Assembly: GCF_017355935.1 (NCBI RefSeq) | Contig: NZ_JAFIQT010000009.1 | Location: forward strand, 62,001 to 126,000 | DNA length: 64,000 nucleotides | Direction: 5' to 3' | From: Telluribacter humicola | Lineage (GTDB): Bacteria; Bacteroidota; Bacteroidia; Cytophagales; Spirosomataceae | Part shown: positions 8,108-17,357 of the stretch, piece after piece | Layout of the letters: each line of letters starts with the position of its first letter | Numbering within the stretch: position 1 is the stretch's first letter | The notes under the pieces: model-generated | What the model was told of the DNA's origin: nothing | The model's database searches: none | The model's input: only the letters and a program-made list of their open reading frames with translations | Translations under genes and position numbers: made by a program

Positions 8108-8983
8108 TTAAGGAATAACACTACCATTCGCCTTAAGTACCTTGTGAAAGAACAGGACGTGGTAGGGGAGTGAGTTTTCCCAATAATCCCAGGTATGGCC
8201 GCCGGGGCGCTCGATGTAGTCGTGAGGCGTCTTGTTGTACACCAGTCGACGGTGCAGCTCGCGGTTGGGCTCAATCAGGAAGTCATCTACACCGCAGTCA
8301 ATGATCAGCCTTACGTCGTTAGTCTTCAACTTCTCCGCCATGTATACAACTGAATGTGCGGCATACTGGTCGGGTGTGGCTCCCTTAGGACCCAGGATGC
8401 GCTCAAAGCCTGGGGAAATCCGTTTGATCGTTTCCGGATCTAATTTCCAGGTATCTACATTCAGGTCAAGGGCTCCGCTCATACTACCCGCCGCGCAGTA
8501 CAGCTCCGGGTGCCGTCCCGACAGGAACAGCGCACCGTGGCCCCCCATGCTGAGGCCCGTGATGACGCGCCCCTTGCGGTCGCGGATGGTACGGTAGGTC
8601 TTATCAATCTTCTCTACGACTTCCTGAGTAATGTACGTTTCAAATTTATTGTCTTTCTGAATTGGGCTGTCCAGGTAGCCACCGAGGCGTTCGCCCTCGG
8701 GTGTCACGATAATAAGGTTGTACTGATCCGCCAGCTTGTGAAGCAGCATCTTGTCAGGCGTCTTGGATAGCCAATCGCTGAATTGTCCCCCACCTCCGTG
8801 TAGCAGGTACAGCACCGGGTAAGGCTGCTTGCTGTTAGCATAAGAGCTGGGAAGTACTACGGCGGCCTTATAGGTTTTGCCCATGGCAGCACTAGGTATA
8901 TCCAGGGAATCCACCTTGGCTCCGAAGGAGAAGTTAGAAAAGCCCAGCAGGCACGCGACGAAAAGAATCTGTACGAATTTCAT
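8108..8983 (-). CDS. Secreted esterase, CE1/esterase-D-like
   Basis: The 291-aa protein has a signal peptide (MKFVQILFVACLLGFSNFSF) and a single alpha/beta-hydrolase domain of the putative-esterase family, which includes feruloyl and acetylxylan esterases. Oxyanion region LLHGGGG, nucleophile Ser145 in GLSMGG, acid Asp in DCGVDDFL and catalytic His in RPGGHTWDYW are all present. It lacks the N-terminal sandwich domain of its two upstream paralogues. It is the last gene of a three-gene minus-strand run, 40 bp after its neighbour. Expected to cleave esters of carbohydrates or aromatics in the periplasm; substrate unproven. Confidence 0.9.
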   Translation of the reverse strand: MKFVQILFVACLLGFSNFSFGAKVDSLDIPSAAMGKTYKAAVVLPSSYANSKQPYPVLYLLHGGGGQFSDWLSKTPDKMLLHKLADQYNLIIVTPEGERLGGYLDSPIQKDNKFETYITQEVVEKIDKTYRTIRDRKGRVITGLSMGGHGALFLSGRHPELYCAAGSMSGALDLNVDTWKLDPETIKRISPGFERILGPKGATPDQYAAHSVVYMAEKLKTNDVRLIIDCGVDDFLIEPNRELHRRLVYNKTPHDYIERPGGHTWDYWENSLPYHVLFFHKVLKANGSVIP

Positions 8984-9023
8984 TTAAAAATAGTAATTGA
9001 ATAATATAAGTAATTAAGAAATC

Positions 9024-10187
9024 CTACTTGAAGAGTACCTGAGCGTACTCATTGAGGTACTGCCGCCAGTTGATCCAGGTGTGGCCGCCTTCGGTTTCCT
9101 TGTACTGGTACTTGATCTGGTTCTTGTCCAGCAGGGCTTTGGTCTTGTTGCTGGCATCCATCAGGAAGTCGTCTTTGCCGATCTGCAGCAGGAACAGCTT
9201 CTTGTTCTTGTTGAAGTTCGGATCTTTTAGCGCCTTGGCGTACTTGTTTTCGGCTACATCAATGGTAGGACCAAAGAATCCCGAGCTCCACACACCTACA
9301 TAGTTGAATAAGTCAGGATTGGAAAGGGCTACATCCAGCGTCTGCAGGCCACCCATAGAAAGGCCAGCAATGGCGCGGTTCTCACGGCCGGGCAGGACAC
9401 GGTAGGTTTTTTCTACGTAAGGCATTACCGCTTTGAGCAGTTCGGCTGAGTACAGGTCTGTCATCTTGTTCATACGCTCATTCTGAGGGGTACCAGCCGG
9501 GAAAGCTGAGGCAGGCATACTTCCGTTGGGCATCACCACAATCATGGGCTTCGCCTTACCGGAAGCAATCAGATTGTCCAGAATAAAGCTGGCGCGGCCA
9601 ATGGAGTTCCAGCCCGAGTCGTCGTCGCCACCACCATGCAACAGGTAGAATACGGGGTACTTCGTAGTACCTTTTTCATAGCCGGGAGGCGTGTACACGT
9701 GCATGCGCCGCATCATGTCCAGATTGTCTGACTGGTACCATACCTGCCTTACCTCGCCATGCGGTACATTTTTATTTTCCTGAAAGGCATTCTCAGCCCC
9801 CGGTACTATCATGACATTTTCCAGACTATTGATTCCCTGCTTAATGACCGGGTTCTTAGGATCAACGGTACGTACGCCGTCTACCATCAGGGTGTAGGTG
9901 TAGTAGTCGGGCCGGAGAGGACCGGTGGTCACAGTCCACACACCACTTGCGCCTTTGGTGAGGGGGAGGGGCTTACCTGGCGAGAAATCACCGGATACTG
10001 TTACTTCACTGGCTTTGGGTGCATAGATACTAATGGTCGCTTTTTTGTCAGCCGATACCCGGGGGGACTGTAGGGTATCATTAGGAGTTGGCTGGCGTTG
10101 CTGGGCCTGAGCTAAGGCTTCAGGAGCGGTTATCAAAGCCACGGCTGAAAAACCAATGGCGAAAGCTAATTTTCTTGTCAGGTTCAT
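9024..10187 (-). CDS. Secreted esterase with N-terminal E-set/CBM48-like domain
   Basis: Signal peptide (to about ALAQA), then an early-Ig-like sandwich (about 40-130; ATISIYAPKASEVTVSGDF, WTVTTGPLRPDYYTYTLMVDG) and a C-terminal esterase domain. YLLHGGGDDDSGW forms the oxyanion region, Ser277 in AGLSMGG the nucleophile, GKDDFL carries the acid, and EGGHTWINWR the His. The architecture matches XynZ-type feruloyl esterases/CE1. It is the middle gene of the esterase run: the upstream paralogue ends 58 bp before it and the downstream one starts 40 bp after it. Confidence 0.92.
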   Translation of the reverse strand: MNLTRKLAFAIGFSAVALITAPEALAQAQQRQPTPNDTLQSPRVSADKKATISIYAPKASEVTVSGDFSPGKPLPLTKGASGVWTVTTGPLRPDYYTYTLMVDGVRTVDPKNPVIKQGINSLENVMIVPGAENAFQENKNVPHGEVRQVWYQSDNLDMMRRMHVYTPPGYEKGTTKYPVFYLLHGGGDDDSGWNSIGRASFILDNLIASGKAKPMIVVMPNGSMPASAFPAGTPQNERMNKMTDLYSAELLKAVMPYVEKTYRVLPGRENRAIAGLSMGGLQTLDVALSNPDLFNYVGVWSSGFFGPTIDVAENKYAKALKDPNFNKNKKLFLLQIGKDDFLMDASNKTKALLDKNQIKYQYKETEGGHTWINWRQYLNEYAQVLFK

Positions 10188-10245
10188 ATGGGATAGGTTT
10201 GAAAAGGTTAGCTACTCATTCAATCATAAACTTTAAACTCATACA

Positions 10246-11439
10246 CTACTTTGCGCTACTCCGCCACAGGTTGGGCAGGAACTGGTAGTAGAGCAGGTGA
10301 CGCCAGGTACCCCAGTCGTGCGAGCCGTCACCTCCAACGTAGTACTGGTGCTTTACGCCGTGTTTTTGTAGAGCCTCGCGCAGAGCTACTGCTCGCTTAC
10401 CAATAGTCTCTACTTCACCCGTACCCTGGCCCACGAACAGGTAGTCCACTTTTTTGTTCACATCGGGATCGTTCAGAAAGGCCGCACTGGTTTTCTCAGT
10501 ATCCATATCACCCGCACTCAGCACACCGAATGAGCTGAATAGGTCCAGATTCTTAAAGCCTACGAACTGGGTGTGCCGACCACCCATGGAAAGTCCGGCC
10601 AGAGCCCGTCCCTTGCGGTCGGCGCGGGTACTGTACGTTTTGCCTACAAAGGGTACGATGTGCTTTTTGAGCTCTTCTTCGAACAGGTCAAACGTAAGCT
10701 CGGTATGCTTCGGATCGTTGCGGTGAAGTACCTGGTTGTTGGGCATGGCGATGATCATAGGTATCGCTTTGCCCTCGGCCAGCAGGTTGTCCATGATAAA
10801 GTTAGCCCGTCCGTCGAGGCTCCAGCCGGAGGCCAGCTCGCCGCTGCCTCCCACCAGGTACAGCACCGGATACTTCTTCTTCGGATCATAGCCGGGTGGG
10901 GTATACACGTACATTTCTCGCTCGCCTTTTAGTACATCGGAGTGGTAGATGTGGCGGGTTACGGCACCGTGGGGTACCGGTTTGGCATCGTAGTAAGCCG
11001 GACCAGTACCGTGTACCACCAGATTGCTCCAGCCGGGCTGGTCGGCGAAGCCGGTGAGGGTATTGTTAGGATCCGGTACTGTAACGCCGTCAACAATAAG
11101 TTTGTATACATAGATGTCTGGCTTGATAGGACCCACTTTTAGCGTCCAGATACCGTCATCGCCCCGCTTAAAAGGGACAGGATCTTTTACACCAAGTGCC
11201 AGTAGCATGGGACCACCCGTGAGAGCTACTTCGCGTGCGTCGGGTGCTTTCAGCCGGAAGGTTACCGTCTGGTCGTCGTGTACCTCGGGTGAAATAACAC
11301 TGGCTCCGAAGGGAAGCAGGTTCCGGTCGTTCTTCTGCGGATTCCAGTCCAGATTGACGTGGGCCTGCTGGGCCTGTACCTGGTAAGTACCAGCTAGTAT
11401 CAGTAGAGCAGGAAGTACTTTGCGAATAGATCTTTTCAT
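10246..11439 (-). CDS. Esterase-like protein with E-set domain, catalytic set incomplete
   Basis: First gene of the esterase run: 397 aa, signal peptide (to about YQVQA), E-set domain (about 45-140) and alpha/beta-hydrolase domain. It keeps the nucleophile elbow AGLSMGG (Ser285) and a C-terminal His in GSHDWGTWRH. Where the other two have LLHGGG it has LVGGSG, and where they have (V/K)DDFL it has GQGTGE, so the oxyanion His and the usual acidic residue are missing. It may be a weak or altered enzyme, or a binding protein. Close relationship to the next gene points to local duplication followed by divergence. Confidence 0.88.
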   Translation of the reverse strand: MKRSIRKVLPALLILAGTYQVQAQQAHVNLDWNPQKNDRNLLPFGASVISPEVHDDQTVTFRLKAPDAREVALTGGPMLLALGVKDPVPFKRGDDGIWTLKVGPIKPDIYVYKLIVDGVTVPDPNNTLTGFADQPGWSNLVVHGTGPAYYDAKPVPHGAVTRHIYHSDVLKGEREMYVYTPPGYDPKKKYPVLYLVGGSGELASGWSLDGRANFIMDNLLAEGKAIPMIIAMPNNQVLHRNDPKHTELTFDLFEEELKKHIVPFVGKTYSTRADRKGRALAGLSMGGRHTQFVGFKNLDLFSSFGVLSAGDMDTEKTSAAFLNDPDVNKKVDYLFVGQGTGEVETIGKRAVALREALQKHGVKHQYYVGGDGSHDWGTWRHLLYYQFLPNLWRSSAK

Positions 11440-11450
11440 AGGTCTGGGTA

Positions 11451-11481
11451 TAAATCTATCTTTGTGTTAAATTTACAAAAA
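11451..11481 (-). promoter_or_regulatory. Candidate Bacteroidetes-type promoter for the esterase run
   Basis: On the minus strand TTTTTG (11476-11481) and TAGATTTA (11451-11458) are separated by 17 nt and match the -33 TTTG / -7 TAnnTTTG pattern with one mismatch in the -7 box. The -7 box is about 12 bp upstream of the first esterase start, implying a very short leader. Confidence 0.4.
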
Positions 11482-11610
11482 GATTTGGGCTGCAATAGCT
11501 GCCAGTATTATTTTATGAAAATATTTTGAATGAATATAACTTAATAGCAATTGTAGATCATTGATCTGGCTCAATCAATTAGTAATAGGGCCATCCCTGA
11601 TAAAAAGAAA

Positions 11611-11638
11611 AGCCTGCTCACATTTTAATGAGCAGGCT
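11611..11638 (-). terminator. Intrinsic terminator of the amino-sugar cluster
   Basis: AGCCTGCTCA (11611-11620) pairs with TGAGCAGGCT (11629-11638) over an 8-nt loop. Read on the minus strand the hairpin is followed by TTTTCTTTTTA, a good T-tract. It lies 24 bp beyond the stop of the last oxidoreductase gene. Confidence 0.85.
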
Positions 11639-11661
11639 CTGGTGTTGTTAGTAATAGGTAC

Positions 11662-13050
11662 TTACTGTTGCTGGCCGTTGGCGGCTTTCTTCAGGGCCTG
11701 CGTAGTAGTATAGTACTTGGTAAGCATATTAGGTACCTCCCACGCGGGCAGCTTACCTTCTTTCAGATACTCCATGTACTTCTGTGCTACCTGTGAGAAA
11801 TGGGCCTCGTGGCCGGTGTCATACTTCTGAGGTACTGTTATTTCCCAACCTGCCTGTGTTTTTTTCAGTTCTATACCGGGGTACTCCTCAGCTGCTTTTG
11901 CAAAGGCCGTTTTCAGATTCTGCTCGTAGCTGGCATCGGAGCCTACTGGCTCGATGTACAGCACCGGCTTGTAGTTCTGCTCCTTGCCCTGGCGGATGAT
12001 GAGGTTGGCTTTGGAACCACGCATGATGGAGTAGTGGGTGTCGCCGGTACCTTCGGGAGCCTCAAAGTCCCACTTAACCAGTACCTTGGCGTGTACGCCT
12101 TTGAGTGTATAGTTCATTTCTCCGTTGGAGTACACTTGTAGAATACTGTCCTTCGTATCTTTATTCAGATACTCCGGATATTCGTTGAGCTTAGTGACTT
12201 TCTTGAACTGGCTGGGTGTCATGGCAGTAGGCCAGCGACGGGCAGACAGGATCTGAACGTCTTTCTGGTAGTCCAGCGGCGTTTCGGGGAAGCTCGCCCA
12301 CTGTACCAGGTCTACGAGGTGAGTGGTCACGTCGACTATACCTTCGCCCTGCTGCGTTACGTCAAAGAACCAGGCCGGACGTACGATGGGATCGCCCGAA
12401 ATGTACTTGAAAATATGGTGTACGCTCTCCTTCACTACGGCCGGCTCCTGAGGGGTGCCCTTCTGCAGCTCACCGAATATCTCCGGCATGTTTGCCAGCT
12501 CCCGCTGCAGCGTATTGGTAATCTCGTACCGCTCGGTCATAATATCGTAAAGCAGTACGTTGTTCTTCTCCGCGCTGGCGAAAGCCTGCTTCAGGAGTTC
12601 AAAGCCCTCGGCATTGATGGCCATGGGTTTATCAGCCAGCACATGCAGACCCGCGTCTACGGCTTGTTTGATATAGCTGGTTTTCTTCTGGTTGTTTCCG
12701 GCCAGTACTACAATATTACCCGGCTTCTGCGCCAGCATTTTTTCGAGGTAGTCGGTGCCGGTATAGGTCTTCTCCTCCCACTTGGTTGGGTCTTCGGGCC
12801 GGGCATTGTACTTTTCGATCTTATCCAGATAGGATTTTACATCGGGACCTTCGGGAGCGTATACGTGTACCACCGGACTCATGTTATCGTACATGTACTT
12901 CTGAACCAGTGCGGCGTGGAAGTGGCCGGGATCTACCACCATGAGCCCAAGCTGTTGGTCGGTACTTTCGGTTGATTTCATGGTCTGGCATCCCTGTCCT
13001 GCCACAAGAGCGGTAGCGAGGAGCGAGGGCAATAGTTTTTTGACTTTCAT
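11662..13050 (-). CDS. Lipoprotein Gfo/Idh/MocA-type oxidoreductase
   Basis: The 462-aa protein has a lipoprotein-like signal (LLPSLLATALVAGQGC), so it is probably anchored in the periplasm. The Rossmann region is atypical (GLMVVDPGHFHAALV in place of a clean GxGxxG). The hallmark EKP segment appears as LADKPMAIN, and a C-terminal Gfo/Idh substrate domain follows (HHIFKYISGDPIVRPAWFFDVTQQGEGIVDVTTHLVDL, with the usual conserved His near the end). Members reduce or oxidise sugars with bound NAD(P), or act as glycosidases in some branches; the exact activity is unknown. It is the last gene of the amino-sugar cluster, 85 bp after its neighbour. Confidence 0.85.
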   Translation of the reverse strand: MKVKKLLPSLLATALVAGQGCQTMKSTESTDQQLGLMVVDPGHFHAALVQKYMYDNMSPVVHVYAPEGPDVKSYLDKIEKYNARPEDPTKWEEKTYTGTDYLEKMLAQKPGNIVVLAGNNQKKTSYIKQAVDAGLHVLADKPMAINAEGFELLKQAFASAEKNNVLLYDIMTERYEITNTLQRELANMPEIFGELQKGTPQEPAVVKESVHHIFKYISGDPIVRPAWFFDVTQQGEGIVDVTTHLVDLVQWASFPETPLDYQKDVQILSARRWPTAMTPSQFKKVTKLNEYPEYLNKDTKDSILQVYSNGEMNYTLKGVHAKVLVKWDFEAPEGTGDTHYSIMRGSKANLIIRQGKEQNYKPVLYIEPVGSDASYEQNLKTAFAKAAEEYPGIELKKTQAGWEITVPQKYDTGHEAHFSQVAQKYMEYLKEGKLPAWEVPNMLTKYYTTTQALKKAANGQQQ

Positions 13051-13135
13051 GAAAAGTAGCTTTTAGGAATTAGGTTGTTAGCTGCTAGCAAATGTAAGGT
13101 ACTACATGCTAGTTAGCTTTACCTACATGTAGTTC

Positions 13136-13930
13136 TTAGTTTAAATCTGATTCTAATGAAAAAGCCGCTCCCTTAGTCAGAAGTTTGGCGCTGTCATTGT
13201 CAATGAACAGCGTAGCGTCCGGGTGCTTTCTCAGAATGGTAGACGGAAACTCGGCACTGATTCCCCCACAAAGCGTATTGAAAATAGCGTCGGCCTTGCT
13301 GGGGCCGGGTACCATGCAGTACACATGGCTGGCCGCCATCAGGGCGGGTACCGTGAGCGTCAGGGCGTAGTGAGGTACCTGATCCAGACTCTCAAAGCAG
13401 CCGTCATTCACCTGCTGTTGCCGGCAGGCCAGGTCCAGATCTACCACCTTCACCCAGTGCGGATCCTCAAAATCGGCTACGTGCGGATCGTTGAAGGCGA
13501 TGTGACAGTTTTCGCCGATTCCCATGCATACGATATCGACGGGGTGCTGCTTCAGCAACTCGGTATAGCGGAGGCACTCCGCTTCGGGACTTTCGGTATT
13601 GCCGTTGAGGTAATGTACCGCCCGGAAGGGTACCTTGTCAAACAGCCGGGTACGCAGGAACTGCCCAAAACCCTGGGGAGCATCGGACGGTAAGCCTATG
13701 TACTCATCCATATGAAAGGCGGTGATCCTGCTCCAGTCGATGTCTTCTTCGGATAGAGCGGCCAGGAATTCATTCTGTGAGGGAGCCGCGGCAAAAATCA
13801 TATTCACCGATGGGCGGGTCCGGAGTAGTTCCCGTATTTTTTCTCCTGTCAGTTGGGCGGCATTCTGCCCCATCTGGAGTCGGGTTTCAAAACTTTTTAC
13901 ATTAAGTGTATCTACTAGTGCCTGATTCAT
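13136..13930 (-). CDS. NagB-like sugar phosphate isomerase/deaminase, paralogue 1
   Basis: The 264-aa protein belongs to the glucosamine-6-phosphate deaminase/6-phosphogluconolactonase superfamily. It keeps HMDEYIGLP (the base-carrying Asp) and the catalytic region GIGENCHIAFNDP. Relative to E. coli NagB, the Asp before the catalytic His is Asn, and an otherwise common Gly is Cys. The N-terminal phosphate loop is FAAAPSQNEF, where paralogue 2 has [10 protein letters not shown], so phosphate recognition is probably changed. It sits 41 bp after nagA. It may use another amino sugar phosphate or act together with paralogue 2; function is inferred from family and context. Confidence 0.85.
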   Translation of the reverse strand: MNQALVDTLNVKSFETRLQMGQNAAQLTGEKIRELLRTRPSVNMIFAAAPSQNEFLAALSEEDIDWSRITAFHMDEYIGLPSDAPQGFGQFLRTRLFDKVPFRAVHYLNGNTESPEAECLRYTELLKQHPVDIVCMGIGENCHIAFNDPHVADFEDPHWVKVVDLDLACRQQQVNDGCFESLDQVPHYALTLTVPALMAASHVYCMVPGPSKADAIFNTLCGGISAEFPSTILRKHPDATLFIDNDSAKLLTKGAAFSLESDLN

Positions 13931-13971
13931 TAGGGATGTTATTTTCGGGTGGGTGCTAAGGTTTGGGGTAT

Positions 13972-15186
13972 TCAGTTATCGGTAAGTACGTCTTTGGGTA
14001 CGTCAGCCCGGTGGTAGACGACCTTACCCATAACCATAGTAGTATCTATGTTAATATTCTCATCAAAAATGACCAGGTCGGCGTCCTTACCTTTCAATAA
14101 AGATCCTTTTCGACTATCAACACCCATAATACGGGCGGGGGTAGCCGTGATCATCCGGATGGCATCCAGCAGCGGTACGTCGGCCAGCTGCACCATGGTA
14201 CGCACCAGCCGGTCGGCGGTAGCTACACTGCCGGCAAAGGCGGTGCGGTCGGGAAGCTTGGCTACGCCATCTTCCACAATGACTTTAAGTCCATTCTGCA
14301 GGGAACCCAGGGTACTTTCGCCGGGAGGCATACCGGCCGCACGCATGGCATCGGTGATGAGTGCCGTACGCTCCGGGCCTTTGATCTTGTAAACCAGCTT
14401 CAGTAGAGGTGGTGGCAGGTGTACACCATCGGCTATGATCTCTACATCCATTTCCTCAATCAAAAAGGCTGCTTCTACCGCGCCCGCATACCGAAAAGCA
14501 TTACGACGCGTAACCCCCAGCATCGCCGAATACAGGTGCGTAGCCAGGTTGTACCCCTGCTCAAAGGCCTCCAGTACCTCGTCGTACACCGCATCCGTAT
14601 GGGCCAGTGCCGCGAGTACTCCCTGAGAGCGGAGGTACCTGCCAAACTCAATGGCACCCGGTCGCTCGGGCGCGGCACTCCAGCGCAGAATGGACGAGGA
14701 ATGGCTGAGTACTTCGCGGTACTCGACCGGGTCCGGGTCGCGAATGTAGCGCGGGTCCTGCGCGCCTCGCTGGTTCATGGCGAAGTAAGGGCCTTCCAGG
14801 TGCATACCCAGTAGCTGGGCTCCGGTAGTATTCGCTTTTTTTGCCTGTTCAAAAAGATCCAGTGTACGCAGCAGGTCTTCTTTTTCGCTGGTCAGGGTGG
14901 TAGGTACCATGGCGGTCGTACCGTACTGGGCGTGCAGTTCAGCTATCTTCAGGAAGGCCTCCTGGCTACCATCCATGAAGTCATACCCGCCACCACCGTG
15001 AATATGTATATCTATGAAGCCCGGTGCCACATACTTGCCTGCCGCGTCGATCTCAATAGCATCCGGTATGTCTATGTCCCGGTCGCTTATGTCGGTGATA
15101 GTACCATCGGTAACCACTACTGTTCCTCCGCGAATGGTGCGGTAGGGGGTGAGTAGGGTACCGTTTACTATTTTTACTGGTTTCAT
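13972..15186 (-). CDS. nagA: N-acetylglucosamine-6-phosphate deacetylase
   Basis: A full-length 404-aa amidohydrolase of the NagA family, expected to deacetylate GlcNAc-6-phosphate in the cytoplasm. Motifs in order: APGFIDIHIHGGGGYDF (metal-type His pair), GMHLEGPYF (metal Glu), LAALAHTDA, NLATHLYSAM, DGVHLPPP and the catalytic Asp in ALITDAM. There is no signal peptide. It lies between two NagB-like genes, 11 bp after paralogue 2, and shares a minus-strand unit with an MFS sugar permease, which supports amino-sugar catabolism. Confidence 0.95.
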   Translation of the reverse strand: MKPVKIVNGTLLTPYRTIRGGTVVVTDGTITDISDRDIDIPDAIEIDAAGKYVAPGFIDIHIHGGGGYDFMDGSQEAFLKIAELHAQYGTTAMVPTTLTSEKEDLLRTLDLFEQAKKANTTGAQLLGMHLEGPYFAMNQRGAQDPRYIRDPDPVEYREVLSHSSSILRWSAAPERPGAIEFGRYLRSQGVLAALAHTDAVYDEVLEAFEQGYNLATHLYSAMLGVTRRNAFRYAGAVEAAFLIEEMDVEIIADGVHLPPPLLKLVYKIKGPERTALITDAMRAAGMPPGESTLGSLQNGLKVIVEDGVAKLPDRTAFAGSVATADRLVRTMVQLADVPLLDAIRMITATPARIMGVDSRKGSLLKGKDADLVIFDENINIDTTMVMGKVVYHRADVPKDVLTDN

Positions 15187-15197
15187 TAAAGGTCTGT

Positions 15198-15956
15198 TTA
15201 CTCTGCTTCGGCAGTCACGATATCAGAAAGAAGACTGGCCGAGGCTTGATCCAGAAAGAGTGAGCAATTAGGATGGGTACGCAGGATGCTGGCCGGATGC
15301 AGGTTGCTTACCGGCTGTTCGAGGCAGTTCTGTACCGCTACGGCCTTCCGGGCATCGGGTACGGAACAAATGATGTGCTTCGACTTCATGATCTGCCTGA
15401 TGGACATACTGATGGCTTGGGTAGGTACATCATCCAGTGAAGCAAACCAGCCTTCGCCCAGCTGTTGCCGACGGCAGGGCTCATCCAGATCCACTACAAT
15501 GTACGGCTGCTCAGTATTGAAGTCAGCCGGAGGATCATTGAAGGCCAGGTGGCCATTCTCACCGATACCTACCAGCGCTACATCAATAGGATGTTGCTCA
15601 ATAAGCTCGCCCAAACGGACGCATTCGGCTGTGGCATCGGCTTCGCCATTGATCAGGTAGACCTCTTTTAGAGGAGGTACCTGTTCCAGGAAGCGCTCCC
15701 TGAGGTACTTGCGGAAGCTGGCCGGATGTGTAATGGGCAAATCCAGATATTCATCCAGATGAAACATCACTACTTTGCTCCAGTCGATATCGCTGGCGGC
15801 TACGAGCTGCTTTAGGGTTTCGAACTGGCTGGTGCCCGTAGCGAGGATAATGTTGGCTCTGCCTCTTTGAGCGATGGTAGTACGGATCAGGTCAGCAGTA
15901 AGCGAGCCGGCTGCTTCACCCAGCCCCTGTGGGGCATCGGATATATTGATCTTCAT
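15198..15956 (-). CDS. NagB-like glucosamine-6-phosphate deaminase, paralogue 2
   Basis: 252 aa, cytoplasmic, same superfamily as the gene at 13136. It retains a standard phosphate loop ([10 protein letters not shown]), [10 protein letters not shown] and [13 protein letters not shown], and is the better candidate of the two for the classical conversion of glucosamine-6-phosphate to fructose-6-phosphate and ammonia. Like paralogue 1 it has ENGH in place of the NDGH of E. coli NagB, a pattern seen in NagB relatives with uncertain assignments. It lies between the MFS permease (21 bp) and nagA (11 bp). Confidence 0.87.
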   Translation of the reverse strand: MKINISDAPQGLGEAAGSLTADLIRTTIAQRGRANIILATGTSQFETLKQLVAASDIDWSKVVMFHLDEYLDLPITHPASFRKYLRERFLEQVPPLKEVYLINGEADATAECVRLGELIEQHPIDVALVGIGENGHLAFNDPPADFNTEQPYIVVDLDEPCRRQQLGEGWFASLDDVPTQAISMSIRQIMKSKHIICSVPDARKAVAVQNCLEQPVSNLHPASILRTHPNCSLFLDQASASLLSDIVTAEAE

Positions 15957-15977
15957 ATTGTAATGCGGATTCGGAAA

Positions 15978-17348
15978 CTACTTAGTACTTACACTAACTC
16001 CTCCCGGCGACCACCGCCTGAGCTGATGTCCCACAAAGGCATAGAATACCAGGTAGAGGTAACACGGGAAAAGTACCCAGTAAGCAGTACGTACATCATA
16101 GAGATCGGCGAAATAGCCGTAGAAAAGAGGCATGATGGCGTTGCCGCACAGTCCCATGATCAGAATGGAAGCGCCCAACTTGGTGAAACGTCCCAGTCCG
16201 TCCAGCGCCAGGGGCCAGATACCCGCCCATACCAGCGAATTGGCCAGGCCCAGCAGCACCACAAACCAGATGGAAAGGTCTGCCTCGTGGCCAAGGAAGC
16301 CAACGGTGCCGCGGGCAAAGATAATCAGCAGCGTAAATAGGGCTCCCAGCAGGGTACAGACGCGCAGTGCCGTAACCTGACTGAAAAGTTTAGGAATGGC
16401 CGAGATACCCAGCAGGTATCCGCAGATAGTTACAGCCAGCGTATAGGACGGGAACACCTTTGCCTCCAGCAGGCTAATACCCATGGAGTTGGCGTACGGA
16501 ATAATAGTGTCAATGGCAATGACCTGAGTACCTACGTGCAGGAAAATAGCAAGAGCTCCCAGGATCAGGTGAGGAAACTGAAATATGCTCGTCTTGGTAG
16601 CATTAGCGGTAGCCAGCTCCGGACTTTCCTGTTCCGTATTGATCTCCGGTAGGGGAGAGTAACGTACAAACAGACCTAGTGCGACCAGTACCGTACCTAC
16701 CGTAGCGTAAGGCACGATCACCCGACGTATGAGTTCGTCCAGAGCCGCGTTGCGCTCGACATCACTCATTTGCGATAGCTGGGCAAAGAGGGCGCTGTCG
16801 GTAGGACGCAGGATCACGGCCGCAAACAGGATAGGTGCCAGGATACCCGCGCCTTTGTTGCAGATACCCATGATACTGATCCGCTGGGCGGCCCGCTCCT
16901 TTGGCCCCAGAATAGTGATGTAAGGATTAGCCGCCGTCTGCAGAATAGCCAGTCCCAAACCAATCGTAAATAGTCCCAGCAGGAATATCTCGTAGGTCCG
17001 GGTCATGGCCGCCGGAACGAATATGAACGCTCCTACGGCCATTGTCCAGAATCCTACCATCATGCCCTTCTTGAAGCCCACCGCCTTCAGCAGATAGGAG
17101 GCCGGAACCGACATGACAAAGTAGGAGATATAAAAGGCAAACGCCACCAGGTATGACTGAAAGCTGGTGAGCTCGCAGGCTATCTTAAAATAGGGGATCA
17201 GGATGGCGTTGACCCAGGACACAAAGCCGAAGATAAAGAACATCAGCCCTATGATAAAGATGGATATCACGGTATCCCGCTTGCTCAGTGAGCTTACATC
17301 CACCGCTACGGGTTGCTGCCTTGCGGAGGCCGTTTTAGTGCTTATCAT
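15978..17348 (-). CDS. Sugar MFS permease, FucP/NagP type
   Basis: 456 aa with about twelve transmembrane helices. The N-terminal half contains FFIFGFVSWVNAILIPYFKIACELTSFQSYLVAFAFYISYFVMSVPA in essence (FGFVxWxNxxLIPYFK is typical of the FucP-like sugar:proton symporters), followed by LGLAILQTAANPYITILGP. In Bacteroidota this subfamily imports GlcNAc, glucose, galactose or fucose. The adjacent nagA and nagB-like genes favour an amino sugar as substrate. It is 21 bp upstream of paralogue 2 and 9 bp downstream of an oxidoreductase gene, so it is part of the same transcription unit. Confidence 0.9.
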   Translation of the reverse strand: MISTKTASARQQPVAVDVSSLSKRDTVISIFIIGLMFFIFGFVSWVNAILIPYFKIACELTSFQSYLVAFAFYISYFVMSVPASYLLKAVGFKKGMMVGFWTMAVGAFIFVPAAMTRTYEIFLLGLFTIGLGLAILQTAANPYITILGPKERAAQRISIMGICNKGAGILAPILFAAVILRPTDSALFAQLSQMSDVERNAALDELIRRVIVPYATVGTVLVALGLFVRYSPLPEINTEQESPELATANATKTSIFQFPHLILGALAIFLHVGTQVIAIDTIIPYANSMGISLLEAKVFPSYTLAVTICGYLLGISAIPKLFSQVTALRVCTLLGALFTLLIIFARGTVGFLGHEADLSIWFVVLLGLANSLVWAGIWPLALDGLGRFTKLGASILIMGLCGNAIMPLFYGYFADLYDVRTAYWVLFPCYLYLVFYAFVGHQLRRWSPGGVSVSTK

Positions 17349-17357
17349 AGCTTAGGC

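Noticed and set aside
12319-12975. 218-codon plus-strand frame opposite the lipoprotein oxidoreductase
   Set aside because: Fully antisense to a gene with signal peptide and family motifs; no motif of its own.
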